Below are positions 26,623-35,997 of a DNA stretch of 61,413 bases, piece after piece. Position 1 is the stretch's first letter. Each line of letters begins with the position of its first letter. Location of the stretch: contig CAMCQT010000013.1 of the NCBI GenBank assembly GCA_945877125.1, positions 1 through 61,413 on the forward strand, read 5' to 3'. The DNA comes from Candidatus Brevifilum fermentans (lineage in GTDB: Bacteria > Chloroflexota > Anaerolineae > Anaerolineales > Villigracilaceae). The notes below the pieces were generated by a model. The model searched no databases and was not told the DNA's origin. It worked only from the letters and a program-made list of their open reading frames with translations. A program made the translations under genes and the position numbers.

Positions 26623-27465
26623 TTACGAAAAATATCTAATTGCTATGAGTATCCATAATCCAATAACCGCAACGATGGTTTCTGGCAGAGATGCAACAAT
26701 TGCCAGCAAGACGCCAATCCATGAATGAAATAAAACGTATGGGGATAGGCATGGTGAGGCCGCCATGGCATATTCTATCTTTCTCTTTCGAATTGAAGTC
26801 ACAAACAAGGTTAGTCCAATAGGTATGGATACAGGCCACAAGCTGGAATTCCATTGAATATCAGCCGTTTGTTGTATGGACGCTATTGGCCATAGTCCAA
26901 ACAAGGCAAAGGAAATGAGAAGAACGATCAGGAATGGAGCAACTGTTTTTATGAGTTGGGTCCAGCCGCCCTTTCTCCAAGCCTCTATCAGCCAGAATGG
27001 AGCCACAACAATTCCCATTTGCGGTTTAACCGAAATAAAAAATAGTCCGATGGGCGGAGGCAGTACAAAGCCTATGGCTGCCATCCAGTCCAGATTCCCA
27101 TTCAACAACAAGTGAAGGACGGGTGGAGAAATAAGAAGAAAAAAAATCCCGAGCGGTTTGGCTCCCAAGCGATGGGCAACAAAAGCGTAAGATGCCAATG
27201 TAAGAAATATCAAAATTACGCGTCCAACAGACTCAGGGAATAATGCCAGCGGGATAAGCGGGATCAGTCCCCAGGGAGCATGATAAAAGCCATCCACAGT
27301 ATAAGGTGATCTCCCGTGAAGAATCTCAACTGTTGCCGGACGAAAGGCGCCATGCCAATCAACTGCCAACGGCACAAATGGAGCAATAATGAAACTTACA
27401 ATCACCAGCACAGAGATGCCAGCGATGAGGTAAATAAAGTTTCGATAGTTCGATTTTGATATCAT
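26623..27465 (-). CDS. Short GT87-like multi-membrane protein
   Basis: 280 residues with about eight membrane segments. It shares features with its neighbour: VDWHGAFRPATVEILHGRSP in the first loop, followed by YHAPWGLIPLIPLALFP, NGNLDWMAAIGFVLPPP and ISVKPQMG. The Ser-Val-Lys-Pro block matches the neighbour's Leu-Val-Lys-Pro. It is about 120 residues shorter than usual GT87 proteins, mainly at the C-terminus, so it may be a reduced paralogue. Confidence 0.6.
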   Translation of the reverse strand: MISKSNYRNFIYLIAGISVLVIVSFIIAPFVPLAVDWHGAFRPATVEILHGRSPYTVDGFYHAPWGLIPLIPLALFPESVGRVILIFLTLASYAFVAHRLGAKPLGIFFLLISPPVLHLLLNGNLDWMAAIGFVLPPPIGLFFISVKPQMGIVVAPFWLIEAWRKGGWTQLIKTVAPFLIVLLISFALFGLWPIASIQQTADIQWNSSLWPVSIPIGLTLFVTSIRKRKIEYAMAASPCLSPYVLFHSWIGVLLAIVASLPETIVAVIGLWILIAIRYFS

Positions 27466-27583
27466 GTCAAGCTAACTCCAGACTATCCGTTAAATACTCA
27501 AAACGCTGCCACCCCGATCAATATCCTAATGGAAGAGAAATATGGCGGGGATGTTCCAAAAACAATGTAATTTTCCTCACTCA

Positions 27584-30160
27584 TCAAGTGTTCAACGCGA
27601 CTCCCCCATTACTACCGCGCGAACGGCTATGCATCTGTAAAAACAAACCAATCATGATCAGGTCAAGGGGAAGGAGAGGCAGGCTAAAGCGTGGGAGGTA
27701 GCCGGTAGGGTGAACAATTAGGTAGGCGGGCAAAAGGCTTAAGGCAAGCAATCCCAGACGCAGGTCAAGTTTTTTGAAAACGCCAGTGCGAAGAAATACG
27801 GATGCAAGTATGATTAAGAAACCGGCTAGCAGAGGGACTGTGATCAACAGTACATCCACTGGCGCTACTGCAAATTTTTCGCGCAGGTCTGTTATTGTGC
27901 CGCCAGCAATTATTCTTATTAACCCTTCAAGCACACTTAGAAGAGACGTCTGTTCGGTGTCGTATGCATTCAACATGTAATTGGGGATGAACAGAAAATA
28001 TCCAAGAATAACCAGAAAGACGGGCAGGCAGAGAGCAACCCAATACGCTGTAAGAAGTTTCCAGTTTGTCTTTAGCCAGTCAAAGAATTGCATCCATGCG
28101 TTCTTTAGTGTGCCCATCATTGGTTCGGATGTAAGAAGAATTGCTGTGAACGCAATGCCAAGGTAATCCAGGCGCAAAAGGACTGTAAAAATGCCTGTCA
28201 GAAACATCCCAAGATGCTGATGTTTAATGGCGAAGTAATATGTGAGCAAGAGCAATAATGTTGAAAATGGTTCGATCAATCCAAACCGAAAATAGAAAAT
28301 ATAAAGCGAGGGCAGGAAGAGGATTATGAGATAAAAAAATACAACTCCAAGAGACATTTTGGCCGACAGACGAAATTCTTTCATCAACTCGATAATGAGA
28401 GCCCCGCTGAGTATGGCGCACCATGTATTAAAGAAGAATTGCGCCGCCGCGGAATGACCGAAGAGAATATGCAGAAAACCAACAAAATACGGAAAAAGAA
28501 CCTTATAAGCCCGAGGCGGTGTATTCACAAGGAATACATCCTGATTTACAAAAATATTATGTGCGAACGATTGATATTCAAGCCCATCCTGGGCTGGCGG
28601 AAAAATTGTGATCAGATACAGGTCATTTATGTCCAGAGCGAGGAACAGGGTCAGCAAAACAACCCCAACGGAGAGTAAAAATGCCTTGCCTGAAAAATGG
28701 CGCTGGTATATCGATTGGTCTGTCAATTTCACAATATAGAAGACAAGGATAATCAACAGCGCCAAAACATTCATATATTGTTTATGAACCAGCAAAGCGA
28801 CAAAGAAAAATGGCAAAGCAGATGATGTGAGATAAAGGTCAATCAGTGAAACTTCCCCTTTCTTCCATAATGCGTGTATCTCAGCAAACAGTCCGGCAAT
28901 GACCAAACCTGCAAACAAAACGCCCAGCGCGGCCAGAATAAAAACAACGATGTTCACCTGGTTTTTGGAATAATTTACGCCTTCCACCAAGGTCCATACT
29001 CTTGGAGATTCAAAAATAGATTTTGTTGAGCCATCGGGATATAAAAGGATCGGATCCAGACGCATTTGTCCATAATTGTCGAATAGGAGTGTGCCCTGAA
29101 TTTTTACTTCGCGAGATTCAGAAATGGACTCATACAATTTAATGTCCGCATCCTCAACATGTTCAACGACTACAAGGGGGATTATTTTTTGCGTATTTAT
29201 ATCCAATAATTCAAGCCGGGGTTGTTTTGCTCCCTGTGCGATAAATACAAGTCTTTCATCCTTCTGTAAATTTATATATCCACTTAATTCCAACTCAAGC
29301 CAAAACTGATCTTTATCAAATCCAAAATAATTGTTTATCCATTCAATTGGAAATTCACGCATCCCATAATATGGGCGGTTGATGACCTGTGTGTAGTTTG
29401 GAGTCGAAAACGTGTAATAACTTCTTTCCCACTTATTCGTTGAGGCAGACATTTCGTTGGTAAAGGCATAAATCCCCAATCCTGCCTGTGGAATGAAAGC
29501 GAATAAAATCAATTTTACAGCCAGCAGAAATAGAAATGAAAAAACAAAAAAACGTTTTGCAAAAAATCTCCAACCAATCATAAAAGTGAATGGCAAGATC
29601 ACTGCCGCAAAGAGGAACTCGACCGGCGAGTCCCAAGGAAAACCGTCCAACCAAGTTGGGATGCGGGATGGGAGCAGTAAAAACGTGTAAGCAAGAAGCA
29701 CGCTTAAGATTCCCAATATTTTCTCTTTGCGACCAAAGAGACTTACACCCCTGTCATTTCCGTATGCCTGAAACGAACCAAACAATAGCAGAATTTCAAC
29801 CCCAATCAACCAAACGCATACAAGTATGGGGGATAAAACAATGGAAATATTTGCGTCTGGCTCTACAATAAGAAAAAACGCGGTGAGTAACAGAATAACG
29901 ATAAAAGGGAATGATCTTCCGATCATTCCCTTCAAAATATCCAACGCATCTTTTTCAAGCGTACTTCTTCGCTTTAGCAAAGTTGGAGCGAAGATACCAA
30001 GCAAGCCTGCAAAAGCAAACAAAGTGGCGATGATGAGCGTGGCTGTAAGTCCCTGCCTGCCAGCAAGAAAAGCGGTGATCACTCCTGACAACAAAAGCTC
30101 AGTGCCTGCCAGATAGATAAAGAGTCTGAAACGAAAAACAGGATTATTCTGAATCATCAC
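27584..30160 (-). CDS. Large multi-membrane GT-C-like protein
   Basis: 858 residues. An N-terminal half of six membrane segments surrounds a soluble insert of about 150 residues (around 235-385). A second half begins near 480 with further segments and a loop QDGLEYQSFAHNIFVNQDVF followed by PPRAYKVLFPYFVGFLHILFG, typical of the acceptor-side loop of GT-C enzymes. The acidic Asp-x-x-Glu there is a candidate catalytic site. It may combine a sensor-like or carbohydrate-binding insert with a transferase. The last 20 residues are unusually hydrophilic. It lies 15 bases after the metH stop. Confidence 0.6.
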   Translation of the reverse strand: MMIQNNPVFRFRLFIYLAGTELLLSGVITAFLAGRQGLTATLIIATLFAFAGLLGIFAPTLLKRRSTLEKDALDILKGMIGRSFPFIVILLLTAFFLIVEPDANISIVLSPILVCVWLIGVEILLLFGSFQAYGNDRGVSLFGRKEKILGILSVLLAYTFLLLPSRIPTWLDGFPWDSPVEFLFAAVILPFTFMIGWRFFAKRFFVFSFLFLLAVKLILFAFIPQAGLGIYAFTNEMSASTNKWERSYYTFSTPNYTQVINRPYYGMREFPIEWINNYFGFDKDQFWLELELSGYINLQKDERLVFIAQGAKQPRLELLDINTQKIIPLVVVEHVEDADIKLYESISESREVKIQGTLLFDNYGQMRLDPILLYPDGSTKSIFESPRVWTLVEGVNYSKNQVNIVVFILAALGVLFAGLVIAGLFAEIHALWKKGEVSLIDLYLTSSALPFFFVALLVHKQYMNVLALLIILVFYIVKLTDQSIYQRHFSGKAFLLSVGVVLLTLFLALDINDLYLITIFPPAQDGLEYQSFAHNIFVNQDVFLVNTPPRAYKVLFPYFVGFLHILFGHSAAAQFFFNTWCAILSGALIIELMKEFRLSAKMSLGVVFFYLIILFLPSLYIFYFRFGLIEPFSTLLLLLTYYFAIKHQHLGMFLTGIFTVLLRLDYLGIAFTAILLTSEPMMGTLKNAWMQFFDWLKTNWKLLTAYWVALCLPVFLVILGYFLFIPNYMLNAYDTEQTSLLSVLEGLIRIIAGGTITDLREKFAVAPVDVLLITVPLLAGFLIILASVFLRTGVFKKLDLRLGLLALSLLPAYLIVHPTGYLPRFSLPLLPLDLIMIGLFLQMHSRSRGSNGGVALNT

Positions 30161-30175
30161 TTTTCCGAAAGCTAT

Positions 30176-33100
30176 TTACTTCATCAATTGTTCAACACGA
30201 CTCTCACCCACCGAGTAATACTTAGCCTTGGCATGGTGGACAATGATCGCAGCAGTGGATTGCTCGGGGATAAGCTGACCCGAAGTGGAGAGACTCATGC
30301 CGAGTTCAGATTCAACGGCGGGCAGCAGCTTGAAGACTTTGAAGTGATCTTCCAAATCGGGGATGGCGGGATAGCCCCACGAGTAGCGTTTGCCTTGCTC
30401 CTCGCCAAGTCCCAACTCACGGCGGATGTGTTGATGCAGATAGTTGGCAGTCGCTTCGGCAGTTTGAACGGCAAGTCCGTGTAAAAAGTAGGCTTCGGTG
30501 TAATCGTTGGCGGCTTGCATCTTTTCAAATTTTTCGGTGGCTTCGAGTCCGACGGTGACAACTTGAAAAGCGACCACGTCCATTTGACCAGATTCAACAG
30601 ATGCGAAATAATCCGACAGCGCAAGGTGATCTTCGTAAGGCTGGCGCGGACAAGTGAGACGGGTAAGCGGACTTTGAAACGGATTCACGGATGAAACGGA
30701 TGCGGGGTCGTAGATAACAAGCTCGTCGCCATCGGCTTGGCAGGGGAAGTAGCCGTAGACAGCTTGAGGTTTGAGCCAGCCATCTTTGAGAGCTTCCTTT
30801 GTCATCTTTGCGAGATGGGCGTCGAAATCGGCTTTGAGTTTTTCCCATTCTTTGCCGTGTGTATTCTTCGCACCCCACGAGAGGCGATACAACTCGTTGA
30901 TGTTGAGATGTTTGAGCACCATTTCCAGCGGCATATCTTTGACGACGCGCTGACCCAATTTGGCGGGGAGGGCAATTGGCGCGGGGACGATGTCGGAACG
31001 TTGAAAGATTGGCAGGCTGGCAGGTTTAGCCGAAGCGCGTCCCATCTCCATGTCTGCATCTTTGCGGAGTTGTTCGAGCATGGCGGGTTTGCGGTTGGGA
31101 TCGATCAATGAATCCATCGTATCCAGACCTTCGAAGGCGTCCTTGCAATAGAAGACTCCAGGTTCGTAGGCGTTTCCATCTTCGGCAAAGAGGATGCGGC
31201 GACCAAAGCGGCGGTTGATGGCTGCGCCGCCGATCAGGATCGGAATCTTATGTCCGCGACGCTGCATTTCGTTGACGATGAGCGGCATCTGTTTGGATGT
31301 GGAAACCAGCAAAGCAGATAGACCAATCGCGGTAGCATTCGCTTCGACAGCCTTGGTGATGATCGTCTCCGCTGGGACTTGCTTGCCGAGATCAATCACG
31401 GTGTAGCCGTTGTTGGCGAGAATCGTCTTGACCAGATTTTTGCCGATGTCATGCACATCGCCGTAGACCGTGGCGATCACAACCGTGCCTTTGGTGACGC
31501 CTTCCACTTTCTCAAGATAATTCTCAAGATGCGAAACGGTCTTCTTCATCGTCTCAGCAGATTGCAGCACGAAGGGCAGGATCAACTCGCCCGCGCCGAA
31601 TTTATCCCCGACTTCTTTCATGGCGGGGAGGAGAACGGTGTTGAGGGTGTGGACGGCGACTTCGTGTTTTGTCCGTAAGACTTCCGAAGTCTTTGAGACT
31701 TCGGAAGTCTCTCTGGTGAGAATCTCATCAATATCCGCTTCAACGCCATCTTTGACACGGTGCAAAATCTTCCAGTGCAGTCTTTGTTCGGGAGTCATAC
31801 CTTCGGTAGGATTGACCACAGCAGACTCAGTTGAAACTGCGACATTCTCAAAGTGTTCGATAAAAAGTTGAAGGGCATCTGCGCGGCGATTGAAGATCAG
31901 GTCTTCGCACAGGTTACGTTCTTCGGTGTCAATTTCGGCATAAGGTTGAACATGTGCGGCGTTGACGATTGCCATATCCAAGCCAGCCTGCACGCAGTAA
32001 TAAAGCATGACCGAGTTCAGCGGCGGGCGGGCTTGCGGTGCGAGTCCAAACGAGAGGTTGCTCACGCCGAGCGAAGTCATCACGCCGGGGAGATTCTGTT
32101 TGATGAGTCGAATACCTTCGATGGTTTCTTTGGCGGAGTCCACAAATTCAACGTCTCCCGTGGCGAGGGTGAAGGTGAGGTCGTCGAAGACCAAATCTTC
32201 GGGATTGAGTCCGTGGTCGTTGACGGCGATGTCGTAAATGCGTTGTGCCACTTCAAGTTTGCGCTGTGCGGTCTTTGCCATGCCTTCTTCGTCAATCGTC
32301 AAAACGATGACGGCGGCATTGTATTTTTTTGCAAGACCAAAAATCTTGTCGGCTTTCTCACGACCCGACTCAAGATGAGTGGAATTGATGAGACATCGCC
32401 CGGGCGCGGTTTGCAAGGCGATTTCCAGCACGTCGAGTTCGGTGGTGTCGATCACGAGCGGAACATCCACGCCCATTTGCAATTTCTTGATGACCTTGCG
32501 CATCTGCTCGCCTTCGTCGGCGCGTTCGGTGACTGCCACCGAAATATCGAGGGCGTGCGCGCCGCCCGCAACCTGGTCACGCGCAATTTGCAAAATGCCA
32601 TCGTAATCTTCTTCGAGCAGCATCCGTTTGAACTTGCGCGAGCCTTGCGCGTTGCAGCGTTCGCCGAGCAAAGTTGGCGCGGGTTCCTGTCGCATGTTAA
32701 TTGCGGACATGGCGGACGATAGACGACCGACGGCGGAGGACGGTCTGCTCGGGCTGGGACAATGATTCAGTTTTTCAACCAACAGCTTGAGGTGCGCGGG
32801 GGTCGTGCCACAGCATCCGCCCACAACCGAGACGTTGTACTTCGTCACAAATTCAAACATATCATTTGCGAACGGTTCAGGCTCCAGCGGATAAACCGCC
32901 TGCCCATCCACATTGAGCGGCAAGCCCGCGTTGGGAATGCACGAAACCGGCAGCGTGGAATTTTCGCCGAGGAAGCGGATCGGCTCGCGCATGTGTTCGG
33001 GACCCGTGGAGCAATTCAGCCCGATGACGTCAATGCCCATGCCTTCAAGGATGGTGAGCGACGCGTTGATGTCGGTGCCGAGCAACATGCGACCGGTCGT

Positions 33101-33751
33101 GTCCAACGTGACCTGAGCCTGAATCGGCAGCCGGGCATTTGTCTCGTCGAAGGCTTTGTGAATGCCCGAGATAGCGGCTTTGACTTCGAGAATGTCCTGC
33201 GAGGTTTCGATCAGCAGCAGATCAACGCCGCCTTGAATGAGACCGACAGCCTGCTCGCGGAAAGCATCGATCAGTTCATCGTATTTGACATTCGAAAGTT
33301 CGGGGTCGTTGGTCGAGGGAAGTTTGCCCGTAGGTCCCATGGAGCCAGCGACAAAGCGGGGGTGCAAGACTTCCGAAGTCTTTGAGACTTCGGAAGTCTG
33401 AGGATGCGAATATTCGTCCGCGAGTTTGCGTGCCAATTTTGCCGCGGCCATGTTGATTTCAAGGATGCGGTCTTGCAAGCCGTATTCCACCATCGTCAAA
33501 CGGTTGGAGCGGAAGGTGTCTGTTTCGAGCACATCCACGCCGACTTCGAGGAACGAGCGGTGGACTTTCTCCACGGCTTCGGGACACGAGATGACAAGGT
33601 AGTCGTTACATCCGTTGTATTGCTCACCGCCAAAATGCTCGGCGGTCAGGTTTTGCAATTGCAGGCTGGTTCCCATCGCGCCATCGAAAACGAGGACTTT
33701 CTTTTCGAGGGCGTCGAGGTAACGGCGGTTGGTGTAGTTGCGATTTGTCAT
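30176..33751 (-). CDS. metH: Cobalamin-dependent methionine synthase
   Basis: 1191 residues with all four MetH modules. The Hcy-binding barrel has NCSTGPEHM and zinc-binding GGCCGTTP. The pterin-binding barrel follows with INSTHLESG. The B12 domain has YGDVHDIGKNL (the His ligand) and SALLVSTS. A C-terminal activation domain has SWGYPA. It transfers a methyl group from methyl-THF to homocysteine. An AGGAG site precedes the ATG. Two identical palindromic elements lie in frame, adding TSEVSKTSEV in the Hcy domain (33367-33399) and between the pterin and B12 modules (31678-31710). A Pro/Ser/Ala-rich linker near residue 345 also looks like inserted low-complexity sequence. Confidence 0.97.
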   Translation of the reverse strand: MTNRNYTNRRYLDALEKKVLVFDGAMGTSLQLQNLTAEHFGGEQYNGCNDYLVISCPEAVEKVHRSFLEVGVDVLETDTFRSNRLTMVEYGLQDRILEINMAAAKLARKLADEYSHPQTSEVSKTSEVLHPRFVAGSMGPTGKLPSTNDPELSNVKYDELIDAFREQAVGLIQGGVDLLLIETSQDILEVKAAISGIHKAFDETNARLPIQAQVTLDTTGRMLLGTDINASLTILEGMGIDVIGLNCSTGPEHMREPIRFLGENSTLPVSCIPNAGLPLNVDGQAVYPLEPEPFANDMFEFVTKYNVSVVGGCCGTTPAHLKLLVEKLNHCPSPSRPSSAVGRLSSAMSAINMRQEPAPTLLGERCNAQGSRKFKRMLLEEDYDGILQIARDQVAGGAHALDISVAVTERADEGEQMRKVIKKLQMGVDVPLVIDTTELDVLEIALQTAPGRCLINSTHLESGREKADKIFGLAKKYNAAVIVLTIDEEGMAKTAQRKLEVAQRIYDIAVNDHGLNPEDLVFDDLTFTLATGDVEFVDSAKETIEGIRLIKQNLPGVMTSLGVSNLSFGLAPQARPPLNSVMLYYCVQAGLDMAIVNAAHVQPYAEIDTEERNLCEDLIFNRRADALQLFIEHFENVAVSTESAVVNPTEGMTPEQRLHWKILHRVKDGVEADIDEILTRETSEVSKTSEVLRTKHEVAVHTLNTVLLPAMKEVGDKFGAGELILPFVLQSAETMKKTVSHLENYLEKVEGVTKGTVVIATVYGDVHDIGKNLVKTILANNGYTVIDLGKQVPAETIITKAVEANATAIGLSALLVSTSKQMPLIVNEMQRRGHKIPILIGGAAINRRFGRRILFAEDGNAYEPGVFYCKDAFEGLDTMDSLIDPNRKPAMLEQLRKDADMEMGRASAKPASLPIFQRSDIVPAPIALPAKLGQRVVKDMPLEMVLKHLNINELYRLSWGAKNTHGKEWEKLKADFDAHLAKMTKEALKDGWLKPQAVYGYFPCQADGDELVIYDPASVSSVNPFQSPLTRLTCPRQPYEDHLALSDYFASVESGQMDVVAFQVVTVGLEATEKFEKMQAANDYTEAYFLHGLAVQTAEATANYLHQHIRRELGLGEEQGKRYSWGYPAIPDLEDHFKVFKLLPAVESELGMSLSTSGQLIPEQSTAAIIVHHAKAKYYSVGESRVEQLMK
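31678..31710. repeat. Coding palindromic element in metH, copy 1
   Basis: Perfect 15-bp arms (31678-31692, 31696-31710) with a TTG loop. It is identical over all 33 bases to the element at 33367-33399. On the coding strand it reads TSEVSKTSEV in the linker before the cobalamin-binding module. Confidence 0.9.
33367..33399. repeat. Coding palindromic element in metH, copy 2
   Basis: Perfect 15-bp arms (33367-33381, 33385-33399) with a TTG loop, identical to the other metH copy. It encodes TSEVSKTSEV in a surface-type loop of the homocysteine-binding barrel, between EYSHPQ and LHPRFVAGSMG. Confidence 0.9.
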
Positions 33752-33799
33752 TAAATTCTCCTAAAGCTCAATCCATAGACTTCACGGATTACACAGAAA

Positions 33800-35272
33800 T
33801 TATGGTAGCCAATAAATATCTATGCTGTTTTCGTGATTTAGAATTACCTTATAGCCAAAATAATTTACATTCGTGAAATCGTTCAAGTTGAAGAATTTTG
33901 TGGAGGCGTTTTCGCTGTTATGTTTATAAAGCAATAATTGTTGACCATCAGGTGAAAATCCAGTCACAAAAATCTTGTCGGCTAATTTATTAGAGAAGTC
34001 ATTATATAATAATGAAATCTCAGTAGCGTCTGACTTTGTGCTATTTATAGGTGCATAAAAAATAACAGGGGGTTGCGGATATTGCTCGTCTTCAACGCCT
34101 GGATAAAAGAGTAGGATTTTTGACCCGTCCGGAGGCCACGTTATTCCGTAATCTTCACCAAATGTGAATTCCTTATAGAAAAAAATACTGGGAGGCATCA
34201 ACACAACTTTAGTGGGATTATCCATTTCAGAAAGAGAAGCGACATACATAATAAAGCAACGCTGCGCATAAGCCTCGACATACGTCGTATCTATAACTTT
34301 CCCATACTCTTCATTATTCTTATCAAATACACCTGGCGCAATTTCCCCAGCGTGCTTAGTATAGACGCCGTCTCTAAGCCACCCAGCTATAAAATGTTCG
34401 TGTCGGCAGTTTGGTTCGTGTTCAGCAGGAATCCAAGCTATGCTTTTACCGTCTGAAGAAAAGGCAAGTTTGCGATTGTAGGAGAATCGAGTGACTATCT
34501 GTTTTCCATTTGATTCAAGATTTCCTTCAGCAGAACCGTCAATATTCGTCCATCCGAATGCAATGAAGCTTCCAGATATATACACAAAACCATCTTCATC
34601 TTTAAAAGATTTTTTAACAAGATTTTGCCAATACACCCGTGTCGAGTCGACTGAAAGTATTGAATTTGCACTCGAACTACCAATCTTGTTAGGATTAGAT
34701 ATGTCGTGGATATTGAGGACATATATACCAGTTCCATCTTTGCCTTTTCCTAAATAGACTACATCGTTTTTATTTACCCACTTGGCAATTGGACCATATC
34801 CAAATCGTTGTAAAAGCCCCGAAGCAAGTTTTAGTGGTTTTGACTTTTTGGTGTCAATATTGACTAGATACAAATCTCCATTTGCAATATTTGGAGAACT
34901 GAAGGAAGAAACAAGCACCTGACTTCCATCTGGAGAAATGCTCTCAATGTAGTTGTAACCTTTGAGCCCATTAGTTATGGGTACAAGGTCGGTTCCGTCT
35001 GAGTTCACAGTAAAGATATTTGTCTCGCCCATCAGGTCTGGAAATTTCTCCTTAAATCCAGCTTTGAGGTATTCAAAGATCAGACTTCCTGATCCTCCGC
35101 CCAGCGGTGTAGGCGTTGGAACTATGGTAGGTGTTGGGCTTGCTGTCTGGGTCGCAGTTGGCGCGGGCGTTGAAGTTATCGTGGGCGTTTGAGTAGGTGT
35201 GGGAGATTGTATTGTGGGAACACAAGATGCCAAAAAAAGTACAATGAGTAGAATAGGTTTTATGTGTTTCAT
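33800..35272 (-). CDS. Lipoprotein with TolB/PD40-like beta-propeller repeats
   Basis: 490 residues. The signal peptide ends in LFLASC, a lipobox. A Thr/Pro linker of about 40 residues follows. The body has repeated blade-like segments with SPDGSQVL, SSDGKSIAWIP, WPPDGSKILLF and SPDGQQLLLY, the pattern of PD40/TolB propellers. It probably binds a ligand or partner on the outer face of the membrane. No catalytic residues are evident. The upstream region to 35387 shows nothing else except the start of the toxin-antitoxin promoter. Confidence 0.75.
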   Translation of the reverse strand: MKHIKPILLIVLFLASCVPTIQSPTPTQTPTITSTPAPTATQTASPTPTIVPTPTPLGGGSGSLIFEYLKAGFKEKFPDLMGETNIFTVNSDGTDLVPITNGLKGYNYIESISPDGSQVLVSSFSSPNIANGDLYLVNIDTKKSKPLKLASGLLQRFGYGPIAKWVNKNDVVYLGKGKDGTGIYVLNIHDISNPNKIGSSSANSILSVDSTRVYWQNLVKKSFKDEDGFVYISGSFIAFGWTNIDGSAEGNLESNGKQIVTRFSYNRKLAFSSDGKSIAWIPAEHEPNCRHEHFIAGWLRDGVYTKHAGEIAPGVFDKNNEEYGKVIDTTYVEAYAQRCFIMYVASLSEMDNPTKVVLMPPSIFFYKEFTFGEDYGITWPPDGSKILLFYPGVEDEQYPQPPVIFYAPINSTKSDATEISLLYNDFSNKLADKIFVTGFSPDGQQLLLYKHNSENASTKFFNLNDFTNVNYFGYKVILNHENSIDIYWLP

Positions 35273-35387
35273 TGTGTTCTCCTTTTAATGTCGGGCAAGA
35301 ATATCAAGTCGCATCATATTTTAGTTTCTTTCTCATCTTCCAGCGCGGGGATTCGGCGGGGTTGTGTCCGCACGTAGAAATTTCTTC

Positions 35388-35427
35388 TTGACATTTCACT
35401 CGTTCCGTTGTACAGTATTCCTGTACA
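35388..35427 (+). promoter_or_regulatory. Promoter with overlapping operator of the YefM/YoeB operon
   Basis: TTGACA (35388-35393), a 17-base spacer and TACAGT (35411-35416) form a near-consensus sigma-70 promoter. A palindrome with TGTACAG and CTGTACA arms (35409-35415, 35421-35427) covers the -10 box. This is the expected place for autorepression by the antitoxin or the toxin-antitoxin complex. Confidence 0.8.
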
Positions 35428-35443
35428 GAATGGAGTAAAACCT

Positions 35444-35734
35444 ATGACCGTCGAATTTACCTATACCAGTGCCCGTGAGCAGCTTGCTACTTTGCTAGAC
35501 CGTGTCACCAAAGACCGTGAAGTGATCATAATTCAACGGCGCGGCTCCGAAGATGTGGCCATGATCTCAGCCGATGAACTCGCCAGCCTGACCGAAACCG
35601 CATACCTGATGCGTTCACCTGAAAACGCCGAGCGGATTTTATCCGCTTTGGCGCGTGCTTTGAAGAGTCAAGGCAAACCACAAAGCATGGATGATTTGAG
35701 GCGCGAGGTGGGGCTTGAAACCAAAGAAACGTGA
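35444..35734 (+). CDS. yefM: YefM/Phd-family antitoxin
   Basis: 96 residues from the ATG at 35444, which has GGAG eight bases upstream. A longer frame from a TTG at 35408 would overlap the promoter and is rejected. The N-terminal half has the Phd/YefM DNA-binding fold (SAREQLATLLDRV, then EVIIIQRRGSEDVAMISADE). The C-terminal half (AYLMRSPENAERI) is the toxin-binding tail typical of YefM. It neutralises the YoeB toxin and represses the operon through the palindrome at the promoter. Confidence 0.93.
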   Translation: MTVEFTYTSAREQLATLLDRVTKDREVIIIQRRGSEDVAMISADELASLTETAYLMRSPENAERILSALARALKSQGKPQSMDDLRREVGLETKET

Positions 35735-35990
35735 GGCTGTCTTTCAACCTGAATTCATCGAAGACTTGCGATACTGGGTGGAGAATGACCACAAATTAGC
35801 CTCGCGCGCCTTTGAATTGATCGAAGCCATCCTGCGCGAACCATTTGAAGGCATGGGAAAACCCGAACCGCTCAAATACCTTGCGCCCGGTTGTTGGTCA
35901 AGACGGCTGACACAGGAACATCGTATTGTCTATCTTGTGCGCGATGACCGCATTGATTTTCTCCAGGCACGCTACCATTACAGCAAATAG
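35715..35990 (+). CDS. yoeB: YoeB/Txe-family mRNA endonuclease toxin
   Basis: 91 residues, overlapping the antitoxin gene by 20 bases. The only plausible start is the TTG at 35715 with GAGGTGGGG just upstream. The RelE/YoeB fold is visible: FIEDLRYWVENDHKLA, EPLKYLAPGCWSRRLTQEHR and IVYLVRDD ending in FLQARYHYSK. The catalytic-type Glu, Arg and terminal His-Tyr residues are present. It cleaves ribosome-bound mRNA when free of antitoxin. Confidence 0.92.
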   Translation: MKPKKREAVFQPEFIEDLRYWVENDHKLASRAFELIEAILREPFEGMGKPEPLKYLAPGCWSRRLTQEHRIVYLVRDDRIDFLQARYHYSK

Positions 35991-35997
35991 TTTTCTC

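Noticed and set aside
31853-32722. 289-codon plus-strand open frame
   Set aside because: It lies wholly antisense to metH, which has full motif support, and its product is His/Arg/Gly-rich without a recognisable domain.
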